DNA of 19,930 nt from Bacteroidota bacterium (GTDB lineage Bacteria > Bacteroidota > Bacteroidia > Chitinophagales > Chitinophagaceae). The stretch lies in assembly GCA_947460795.1 (NCBI GenBank), contig CANHJA010000013.1, positions 1 to 19,930 of the forward strand, read 5' to 3'. The position numbers and the translations under genes were made by a program. Shown in pieces: positions 7,279-14,390 of the stretch (position 1 is its first letter; each line of letters begins with the position of its first letter). The notes under the pieces were generated by a model. That model did no database searches and was not told where the DNA came from. It saw only the letters and a program-made list of their open reading frames with translations.

Positions 7279-7286
7279 TATTTTTG
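7279..7286 (+). promoter_or_regulatory. Putative -7 box of the export operon
   Basis: TATTTTTG matches TAnnTTTG. The expected transcription start is near 7293, about 12 nt before ATG 7305. An in-frame TTG at 7284 lies inside this box and is therefore unlikely to start translation. Confidence 0.55.
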
Positions 7287-7304
7287 CAAAATAGTTATTT
7301 AAAT

Positions 7305-8969
7305 ATGAACAAGACAACCTCTTTTAAAAAATTATCGAATTTAATTACTTCAGAAAAAAAAGAAATTTCGAATATATATGTCTTTGCAGTTTTAAGTGGA
7401 ATTATTCAATTATCGTTGCCACTTGGGGTACAATCTATTATAGGTTTTGTGTTAAGTGGCACATTTTCTACTTCTCTCATGGTGCTTATTTCATTGGTCA
7501 TAACGGGTGTTTTAAGTGCTGGTTTATTGCAGATACAACAAATGAAGATTATTGAAAAAATTCAACAAAAAATATTTCATAAATATGCTTTTTTATTTAA
7601 GAAAAGTTTGTTGGATATTGATTTAAAACAAGCGGATGACACTTATTTACCTGAAATAATGAATCGTTTTTTAGATGTAAGTACTTTGCAAAAAGGACTT
7701 ACAAAAATATTATTAGATATACCACTGGCTAGTATCCAAATTATTTTAGGTATCTTAATAGTAGCAATGTATCATCCATTGTTTTTAATATTGGTATTAA
7801 TTATGTTGATAATTATTGCTGTTATATTTTATATAACTACCAAGAAAGGATTAGAAACGAGTATAAAAGAAAGCTCATATAAATATGAAACAACAGGATG
7901 GTTAGAAGAAATGGCTCGATTAATCCATCATTTCAAAATGCATCGTACGCACCAATTATCACTCAGTAAAATGGATCAAAAAGTAAATCATTATTTAGAT
8001 TATAGAACAAAACATTTTAATATTTTATTGTTTCAATTTAAAAATTTAGTGTTTTTAAAAATAATGATAACAGCAACTATGTTATTTGTTGGCACTTATC
8101 TATTAATCAATCAACAATTAAATGTAGGACAGTTTGTAGCTGCTGAAATAATTATATTAACTATGATTTCTTCTGTAGAAAAAATAATTATCAATCTTGA
8201 TACGTTTTACGATATGCTTACTTCACTTGATAAATTACATACAATAGAAAAACAACCTTCTGAAATGAGTGGAGATTATTCTATATCGAATTTAAATAAT
8301 GGAATAGATATAGAATTTGCACAAGTAAATTATTCTTACCTCGAAAATAATCTGGTATTCGATCAGTTTTCTTTTAAAATAAATGCAGGAGAAAAAATCG
8401 CCATTGTAGGAAAAGATGGTTCGGGAAAATCAACTTTATTGCGATTATTTTCTACTTTATATAAACCATCACAAGGAAGTATATTATTGAATCAAATTCC
8501 TTTAAATAATTTAAATCTAAATCAAGTAAGAGAACACATTGGAATCATGTTTAATCGATTAGATATTTTTAGTGGTACCATTACTGAAAATATTGCCTTT
8601 GGAAATGAATCCATTACTTTTCAGGACATCATACATTTTTCAAAATTAATTGGTTTAGAGGCATTCATAAATGACTTACCTTTTGGTATGGAAACATTTA
8701 TAGATACAACAGGAAAAAAATTACCTCGTTCTGTAATCAAAAAAATATTAATATTAAGAGCAATAGTAAACCAACCAGCATTGATTTTGTTAGAAGAACC
8801 TTTTTCTGATTTAGAAGAAGATAGCATTGAATTAATAGAGGATACTTTACTTAATCATTTACCCAATTCAACTGTAATCGTTGTTTCGAATGAAAAAAGT
8901 TTCAATCAAAAATGTGATAAAACCTTTAATCTAGCAGATAAAAAATTAACGATAATTTCAAACAAATAA
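7305..8969 (+). CDS. ABC half-transporter (membrane domain + divergent ATPase) of a type I-like exporter
   Basis: A 554-residue inner-membrane protein. The first 310 residues hold about six membrane segments (near 24-50, 57-78, 138-156, 158-178, 248-268, 276-296). There is no C39 peptidase domain in front, so it does not look like a bacteriocin-processing exporter. The ATPase domain (about 334-554) has an intact Walker A, GKDGSGKST (369-377). The other motifs diverge: the Q-loop Gln is Asn417; the signature LSGGQ reads LPRSV (473-477); Walker B ends LLEE (495-498), with Glu for the Mg-binding Asp but the catalytic Glu498 kept; the D-loop is SDLE; and the H-switch His is Asn529. The frame is intact and codon use is normal, so it is not a pseudogene. 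It heads an operon with the adaptor (10-bp gap) and the outer membrane channel. Confidence 0.9.
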   Translation: MNKTTSFKKLSNLITSEKKEISNIYVFAVLSGIIQLSLPLGVQSIIGFVLSGTFSTSLMVLISLVITGVLSAGLLQIQQMKIIEKIQQKIFHKYAFLFKKSLLDIDLKQADDTYLPEIMNRFLDVSTLQKGLTKILLDIPLASIQIILGILIVAMYHPLFLILVLIMLIIIAVIFYITTKKGLETSIKESSYKYETTGWLEEMARLIHHFKMHRTHQLSLSKMDQKVNHYLDYRTKHFNILLFQFKNLVFLKIMITATMLFVGTYLLINQQLNVGQFVAAEIIILTMISSVEKIIINLDTFYDMLTSLDKLHTIEKQPSEMSGDYSISNLNNGIDIEFAQVNYSYLENNLVFDQFSFKINAGEKIAIVGKDGSGKSTLLRLFSTLYKPSQGSILLNQIPLNNLNLNQVREHIGIMFNRLDIFSGTITENIAFGNESITFQDIIHFSKLIGLEAFINDLPFGMETFIDTTGKKLPRSVIKKILILRAIVNQPALILLEEPFSDLEEDSIELIEDTLLNHLPNSTVIVVSNEKSFNQKCDKTFNLADKKLTIISNK

Positions 8970-8979
8970 TTTATAGAAA

Positions 8980-10293
8980 ATGGCATTCGATTCAATTTCA
9001 TATAAGAACATTTATAACATTGATAAAACAAATAAAGTAAGTCGTGTTTTACTTATTCTATTGGCAGCATTAATCGCTTGTTTGTTTTTACCTTGGACTC
9101 AAAATATTCGTACAAAAGGAAATGTAACTACATTGCGCCAAGAACAAAGAGCACAAGGTGTAACTACAATTATTCCTGGTCGAATTATGAAATGGTATAT
9201 TAAAGAAGGCGATATTGTACAAGCTGGAGATACGATTGCACAATTAACGGAGGTAAAAGAAGATTATTTAGATCCGGCTTTGCTTGTGAGAACAGGAGAA
9301 CAGCTTACCGCGAAAGAGCAATCTATTACATATTATCAAGAAAAAACAACTGCTCAACAAAACCAAATAACGAACTTACAATCCAGTTTAGAAATTAAAA
9401 CCAATCAATTAAAAAATAAAATTCAACAGCAAAGAGTAAAAATAAAATCAGACAGTGCAAACTTGATAGCTGCAAGAAATGATTACCAAATAGCAAATAA
9501 ACAATATGCTCGTCAAAAAGAATTATATGATCAAGGCTTGGTTTCATTAACACAATTAGAACAACGAAATCAATCATTGCAATCTTTTCAAGCTCGGATG
9601 ATTGCTAATGAAAATAATTTAACAAACTCCCGTCAAGAACTACTCATCACGAATTTAGAGTTAGGAGGTGCACAGCAAGAATATATGGAAAAAATGAATA
9701 AAGCACAAAGCGAAATCATGCAATCCATGACACAAATTGCATCGGGTCAAGGAGATATTTCTAAATTAAAAAACCAATATTCTAATTACAAAAATAGGGC
9801 ACAATTATATTTTATTATAGCACCTCAAAATGGACAAATTGTGCAAGCTAAAAAAAGTGGTATTGGTGAAATAATTAAAGATGGCGAAACCATTGCTGAA
9901 ATAGTTCCCACAGAAATGGATTATGCAGTAGAATTATTTATTGAACCATTAGACATTCCTTTGGTGAATATTGGTCAATCGATTCGATTTGTTTTTGATG
10001 GTTTCCCTGCAATCGTTTTTAGTGGTTGGCCTTCGGCTAGCTATGGTACTTTTGGTGGTAAAATAGTCGCAATTGAAAATGCTGTTTCTCCTAATGGAAA
10101 ATATCGAATTTTAGTAAAAGAAAATAAAAAAGATAAACCATGGCCAAAACAATTAAGACTCGGTGCTGGGGCACAAGCCATCGCATTATTAAAAGATGTT
10201 CCGGTGTGGTATGAACTGTGGAGAAATATAAATGGATTTCCACCAGATTTTTATCAATCTAAAAATGATGTTTCAAAAAAGAAATTGAAGTAA
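8980..10293 (+). CDS. HlyD-family periplasmic adaptor (membrane fusion protein)
   Basis: A 437-residue protein that bridges the inner-membrane ABC transporter and the outer-membrane channel. It has a short cytoplasmic N-terminus, one membrane anchor (about 23-39, LLILLAALIACLFLPW), the first half of a split lipoyl-like domain (61-90, PGRIMKWYIKEGDIVQAGD), a long Gln/Asn/Lys-rich coiled-coil hairpin (about 105-275) and the second lipoyl half (277-310, APQNGQIVQAKKSGIGEIIKDGE), followed by a beta-barrel domain. The long hairpin is of the size seen in type I secretion and macrolide-type ABC adaptors. The start is ATG 8980, 10 bp after the ABC gene. Its stop overlaps the next start by one base (TAATG), pointing to coupled translation. 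Confidence 0.93.
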   Translation: MAFDSISYKNIYNIDKTNKVSRVLLILLAALIACLFLPWTQNIRTKGNVTTLRQEQRAQGVTTIIPGRIMKWYIKEGDIVQAGDTIAQLTEVKEDYLDPALLVRTGEQLTAKEQSITYYQEKTTAQQNQITNLQSSLEIKTNQLKNKIQQQRVKIKSDSANLIAARNDYQIANKQYARQKELYDQGLVSLTQLEQRNQSLQSFQARMIANENNLTNSRQELLITNLELGGAQQEYMEKMNKAQSEIMQSMTQIASGQGDISKLKNQYSNYKNRAQLYFIIAPQNGQIVQAKKSGIGEIIKDGETIAEIVPTEMDYAVELFIEPLDIPLVNIGQSIRFVFDGFPAIVFSGWPSASYGTFGGKIVAIENAVSPNGKYRILVKENKKDKPWPKQLRLGAGAQAIALLKDVPVWYELWRNINGFPPDFYQSKNDVSKKKLK

Positions 10294-11693
10294 TGAGAAA
10301 ACTATTTTTATTCCTATGGGTGATATTGATTGTTCAAATCAATACAAATGCGCAAACCCTTTCTGAAAACGAATTGATACAGGTTGTAAAAAAATATCAT
10401 CCAATAGCATTACAAGCAAAAAATTTAATTGAACAAGCTAAAACAGATATAACCGAAGCTCGTGGTGCTTTTGACCCATTATTACAAAGCAATACTACTC
10501 GTAAAGATTTATCGGGAAACAATTACTATAACTATCAAAATATAGCATTAAATATTCCAACTTGGTATGGTATTGAGTTAAATGCAGGGATAGAAAATGT
10601 TGCAGGAAATAATGTTGATCCACAAAGAACATTCAATAGTTCAAGCTATGTAGGAGTTAACTTTTCCGTTATCAAAAATATTGTAATTGATAAACGAAGA
10701 GCTGCTTTAGAACAATCTAAAATTTTAGTTAGTCAATCTGAAGCGGAGCGAAAATTAGCGGTCAATAATATTTTATATGAAGCAACCAATCAATATTGGC
10801 AATGGGTGCAAGCCTATCGCGAATGGACCATTGTGAATGATGTAATTGCAATCAACCAACAAAGAATAAAATTTACCAAAGAAGTAATTAAAATTGGTGA
10901 GCGCCCTGCTATCGATAGTGTAGAAGCGATTACACAATTACAATATTATTTAAGTTTGCAAAATGAGTTATATATGCAAATGCAAAGTGCTTTTATTCAA
11001 CTCTCTTCTTATACTTGGAAAGAAAACGGAGTTGCTTACAACTTACCCGAAAATATAACTCCCGCTACTGCATCGTTTACTATGAATCTAGTAGAAAAAG
11101 ATTTGCCAGTACAAGAAGAATTAATTCAAGAAGTTGTAAACAACCATCCCGAATTAGAAATTTATCAGACTAAATTTAAATTTTTAGAAATTGATAAACG
11201 ATTAAAATTTCAAGAGTTATTGCCAGATGTAAAAGTGAAATACAATCAACTTGGTAAAAATTATTTTTTAAATGAAACCCTTGGACAAATTCCTCTAGAG
11301 AAAAATTATCAATATGCAGTTTCTTTTGCAATGCCTTTACGATTGTCGCAAGCAAGGGCAAATTATGCACAAGCAAAACTAAAAATTGAGTACACAAAGT
11401 TTCAACAAAATAACAAACAACGATTTTTAGAAAATAAAATTAGAGAACAATTCAACATACTCACTCAATTAAAAAATCAAATGAATATTCAACAAAATCT
11501 TTATGAAAATTTGAATGTTCTATTGAAAGGAGAAGAAGCCCGATTTGAAAATGGAGAAAGTTCGTTGTTTTTAATCAATAGTAGAGAGCAAAAAAAAATA
11601 GAAACATTGCAAAAACTGAATGCTACGATTGCAAAATTTTATAAACAAAAAACAGCCTTGCGTTGGGCAAGTGGCGTACTTTGGAAAGATTGA
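10293..11693 (+). CDS. TolC-family outer membrane channel protein
   Basis: A 466-residue protein. An N-terminal signal peptide (MRKLFLFLWVILIVQINTNA, cut before Gln21) sends it to the periplasm and outer membrane. The mature part consists of two repeats of the outer-membrane efflux protein type. Each has long helices (for example ALEQSKILVSQSEAERKLAV and LSQARANYAQAKLKIEYTKF) with beta segments such as NIALNIPTWYGIELNAGIEN that would form the barrel. The C-terminal half contains the family-typical EEARFENGESSLFLINSREQ stretch. It completes the tripartite channel with the two upstream genes. It ends 40 bp before the helicase gene, and no convincing terminator separates them. Confidence 0.93.
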   Translation: MRKLFLFLWVILIVQINTNAQTLSENELIQVVKKYHPIALQAKNLIEQAKTDITEARGAFDPLLQSNTTRKDLSGNNYYNYQNIALNIPTWYGIELNAGIENVAGNNVDPQRTFNSSSYVGVNFSVIKNIVIDKRRAALEQSKILVSQSEAERKLAVNNILYEATNQYWQWVQAYREWTIVNDVIAINQQRIKFTKEVIKIGERPAIDSVEAITQLQYYLSLQNELYMQMQSAFIQLSSYTWKENGVAYNLPENITPATASFTMNLVEKDLPVQEELIQEVVNNHPELEIYQTKFKFLEIDKRLKFQELLPDVKVKYNQLGKNYFLNETLGQIPLEKNYQYAVSFAMPLRLSQARANYAQAKLKIEYTKFQQNNKQRFLENKIREQFNILTQLKNQMNIQQNLYENLNVLLKGEEARFENGESSLFLINSREQKKIETLQKLNATIAKFYKQKTALRWASGVLWKD

Positions 11694-11712
11694 TAATTAT
11701 AAGTTATCTTTA
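11680..11712 (+). promoter_or_regulatory. Putative promoter of the DEAD-box helicase gene
   Basis: TTTG at 11680-11683 and TATCTTTA at 11705-11712 are 21 bp apart, close to the Bacteroidota -33/-7 arrangement. The start would be near 11719, 15 nt before the TTG start codon. It overlaps the 3' end of the channel gene. Confidence 0.45.
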
Positions 11713-11733
11713 CCAAATTAATAATATTTTCAA

Positions 11734-12933
11734 TTGAAATTCATTGACTTTAATTTAGAATCAAGCCTACAAGAAGGACTCGATTCTATGGGGTTTGAAA
11801 CGCCCACTCCCATACAAGAACAAGCAATTCCTATTATTTTAACTAATAAAGATTTAATTGCCGTAGCCCAAACCGGCACCGGGAAAACAGCTGCTTTTTT
11901 ATTGCCTATTTTACATAAACTAGCCAGTAGCCAATTAGATGAAACCAATACATTAATCATAGTACCTACTCGAGAGTTGGCATTACAAATAGATCAAGCC
12001 ATACAAGGATTGGCTTATTTTACAGGTGCTAGTTCTTTGGCTATTTACGGAGGTGGCGATGGACATGTTTTTGAAAATGAAAAACGTGCGCTTACTCAAG
12101 GGGCGAATATTATTATTGCCACACCAGGCAGATTAATGTCTCATTTAAATATGGGCTATGTTAAGTTTGATAAAGTACAACATTTAATATTAGACGAAGC
12201 GGATAAAATGTTAGACATGGGATTTGTGGATGATATTTTAAAAATAGTTACTTACTTGCCCAAACAACGACAATCACTCATGTTTTCGGCAACCATGCCA
12301 CCAGCCATTAAAAAGTTTGCCCAACAACTTTTACACGATCCCGCAGAAATTGCCATTGCTATTTCTAAGCCTGCAGCAGGAGTTACTCAATTAGCTTATT
12401 CGGTATATGATGGACAAAAAAATGAGTTAATAAAGTCGATTCTGAAAGAAAAAACATATTCAAGTATTTTAATTTTTTCATCTACCAAAGAAAAAGTAAG
12501 AATTTTGAATCGAGAACTGAATCAAGCAGGGCTAAAATCAAAAGCGATCCACTCTGGTTTAGAGCAAGAAGAAAGAGAAGAAGTACTTCGAAGTTTTAAA
12601 AACAAGAATACACAAATTTTAGTTGCTACTGACATATTATCAAGAGGAATTGACATTGAAGATATTAATTTAGTCATCAATTATGATTTACCGAATGATG
12701 CGGAAGATTATATTCATAGAATTGGACGCACCGCTCGTGCTGCAACCAAAGGTGAAGCCATCACATTTATCAATGAAAAAGATGCTTTTAAATTTCATAA
12801 AATAGAGCAGCTCATGGAACGCGAGGTGGAGAAAAAAGCATTGCCTGCTCACCTAGGAGAGGGGCCACTTTACAATCCTAAAACAAAGCCTCCACGCCCA
12901 CCATTTAAGAAAAAGTTTGTAAAGCGTAAATAA
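11734..12933 (+). CDS. DEAD-box ATP-dependent RNA helicase
   Basis: A 399-residue cytoplasmic RNA helicase involved in RNA remodelling, for example ribosome assembly or mRNA decay. All the motifs are present in order: Q motif TPTPIQ (23-28), motif I AQTGTGKT (45-52), Ia PTRELA (78-83), Ib TPGR (130-133), II DEAD (154-157), III SAT (185-187), V ATDILSRGIDI (298-308) and VI HRIGRTAR (328-335). A short basic, proline-rich tail (about 382-399) probably binds RNA. The start codon is TTG: the conserved Phe/Leu-rich stretch before the Q motif (FIDFNLESSLQEGLDSMGF) begins right after it, and the next Met is residue 19, too late. The closest named groups are RhlE/DeaD-like, but I cannot choose between them. 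Confidence 0.95.
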   Translation: MKFIDFNLESSLQEGLDSMGFETPTPIQEQAIPIILTNKDLIAVAQTGTGKTAAFLLPILHKLASSQLDETNTLIIVPTRELALQIDQAIQGLAYFTGASSLAIYGGGDGHVFENEKRALTQGANIIIATPGRLMSHLNMGYVKFDKVQHLILDEADKMLDMGFVDDILKIVTYLPKQRQSLMFSATMPPAIKKFAQQLLHDPAEIAIAISKPAAGVTQLAYSVYDGQKNELIKSILKEKTYSSILIFSSTKEKVRILNRELNQAGLKSKAIHSGLEQEEREEVLRSFKNKNTQILVATDILSRGIDIEDINLVINYDLPNDAEDYIHRIGRTARAATKGEAITFINEKDAFKFHKIEQLMEREVEKKALPAHLGEGPLYNPKTKPPRPPFKKKFVKRK

Positions 12934-13008
12934 GAGTTGGATTCTCAATTCCTTTTTTTATAAAACGAATATGCGCTGTTTCTGTTATTCGTAAACGCCT
13001 TAAAAAAC

Positions 13009-13034
13009 CTGTGAATGTTGCTTACAGTTTTTTC
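13009..13034 (+). terminator. Possible intrinsic terminator after the helicase gene
   Basis: CTGTGA and TTACAG form a 6-bp stem (one G-U pair) around a 7-nt loop, followed directly by six T residues and preceded by a run of A. It is weak but correctly placed 76 bp after the stop. Confidence 0.45.
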
Positions 13035-13073
13035 TTACACACATAAATAATTTTTTAGGAGTTGAAATATATA

Positions 13074-13081
13074 TATTTTTG
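13074..13081 (+). promoter_or_regulatory. Putative -7 box of the small T9SS protein gene
   Basis: TATTTTTG matches TAnnTTTG and lies 19 bp before ATG 13101. No -33 TTG is found at normal spacing. Confidence 0.45.
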
Positions 13082-13100
13082 TTTCTAAAATATATTTAAC

Positions 13101-14126
13101 ATGAAAAAATTATCCATTTTATATGCGCTTTTAATAACTTCTATTGGTGCTTTTGCGCAGCCAGACAATTATGTTTTCACAGTTAGTAAAAATGTACCTT
13201 ACCAAAATTTAATATCTCCAACAATAGTAACCACTCAAGGTTGGGACGATTTTGATGCAACCATTCCATTAGGATTCAATTTTAAATTTATGGGTGACAG
13301 CACCAATACATTGTTTTTTGATAGCAATGATATGAATACAGGTACAGAATTACAATTTAATACTACCGCAAATACTGCCAATCCATTTCATGTAATCAGT
13401 TGGTTTTATGATTTGGAAGATAGATATAATAATGATGTAACAAAATCATCTACTGTAGGTTATAAAACAGATGTGGTGAACGCAAAAAATGTAACTAAAA
13501 TTGAATGGAATAATGTTGGGTTTTGGGATGACACTTTTCATGTAGATACTGCAAATGTTCAACTTTGGTTATATGAAGAAAATAATGCGTTGGAATTTAG
13601 AATCGGAAATAGTTCGAGAGCCGATATCACTTCCTTAATTCAAGACCCAAATGTATATGGCTTTAAAGGCCCTGTTTTTGCACTTGTTAAAAACTTATCG
13701 CTAACGTTAGCTGGTCCCTCAGCGGATAATATTTATTACCCTTCAAATATTAATACACCGGCTATGGACTCTACTGATATTGTGTCCATGTTTACCAATC
13801 CGTCGAGTATTGGAATCGATTCTTTCCCAAATGCAAATACATTAATGCGTTGGGCGCCGGCGGTAGCGAATGGCGTAAACGCTGTATCTTTAAATGATCA
13901 TATTTCTGTATATCCAACTTTATTTGCTTCTACTTTTTCGATTGATTTTAAAGCAAAAAACAATTATCAATTATCTGTTTTTGATATCAATGGACGATTT
14001 TTGTTCACTCAAAAATTAGCAAAATCTTCAGAAAATATTGATATGAGTAACTTTGCTGCTGGAAATTATATTTTGATGTTGAACAATGATTCAGAAAAAA
14101 TTGTTTATCAAATTACGAAAAAATAA
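13101..14126 (+). CDS. T9SS-exported protein of unknown function
   Basis: A 341-residue protein. A clear signal peptide (MKKLSILYALLITSIGAFA, cut before Gln20) is followed by an extracellular beta-rich domain with many Asn, Asp, Thr and aromatic residues and no recognisable catalytic motif. The stretch PLGFNFKFMGDSTNTLFFDSN (about 56-76) resembles a strand-rich recognition module often seen in secreted Bacteroidota proteins, but I cannot name it. The last roughly 75 residues are a T9SS type A sorting domain: ISVYPTLFASTF, LSVFDINGRFLF, AAGNYILML, then IVYQITKK. The gene has its own promoter-like box and is followed by a strong terminator, so it is a single-gene unit. Confidence 0.85.
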   Translation: MKKLSILYALLITSIGAFAQPDNYVFTVSKNVPYQNLISPTIVTTQGWDDFDATIPLGFNFKFMGDSTNTLFFDSNDMNTGTELQFNTTANTANPFHVISWFYDLEDRYNNDVTKSSTVGYKTDVVNAKNVTKIEWNNVGFWDDTFHVDTANVQLWLYEENNALEFRIGNSSRADITSLIQDPNVYGFKGPVFALVKNLSLTLAGPSADNIYYPSNINTPAMDSTDIVSMFTNPSSIGIDSFPNANTLMRWAPAVANGVNAVSLNDHISVYPTLFASTFSIDFKAKNNYQLSVFDINGRFLFTQKLAKSSENIDMSNFAAGNYILMLNNDSEKIVYQITKK

Positions 14127-14218
14127 AAGATTTGTAAAACGCAATTAAGATTTAATTACCCTCTTAATGAATTTTTGATTTTTCTTATTTAGTACAATCT
14201 GTTTACTAATTTTTACCG

Positions 14219-14260
14219 CTGTTTCCATTTTTGTTTTTTAAAAATGGAAACAGTTTTTTT
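14219..14260 (+). terminator. Strong intrinsic terminator
   Basis: CTGTTTCCATTTTT and AAAAATGGAAACAG form a perfect 14-bp stem around a 7-nt loop, followed by seven T residues. It lies 92 bp after the stop of the small T9SS protein gene and insulates the endonuclease gene. Confidence 0.88.
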
Positions 14261-14335
14261 AAATAGTAAAAATATTACCATATTTCTTTTTAATTTTCTC
14301 AAACTATTTGATTATTAAATTGAAATCTCAAACTA

Positions 14336-14369
14336 TTGTATCAAGTAGTTATTTTTTTCTTTAATATTG
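14336..14369 (+). promoter_or_regulatory. Possible promoter of the endonuclease gene
   Basis: TTG at 14336-14338 and TAATATTG at 14362-14369 (one mismatch to TAnnTTTG) are 23 bp apart. The start would be near 14376, 15 nt before ATG 14391. Confidence 0.33.
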
Positions 14370-14390
14370 TATTAGAGAAGAGTACCCGTT

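Noticed and set aside
7284..7304. TTG at 7284 as start of the ABC gene
   Set aside because: The codon is part of the -7 box TATTTTTG; ATG 7305 follows at a normal distance.
7305..8969. Bacteriocin-processing (C39 peptidase) ABC exporter
   Set aside because: The protein starts directly with membrane segments and has no N-terminal Cys/His peptidase domain.
11692..11711. GATAA/TTATC hairpin followed by TTT after the TolC-type gene
   Set aside because: The stem is only 5 A/T-rich pairs, the T run is short and it overlaps the helicase -7 box; not a credible terminator.
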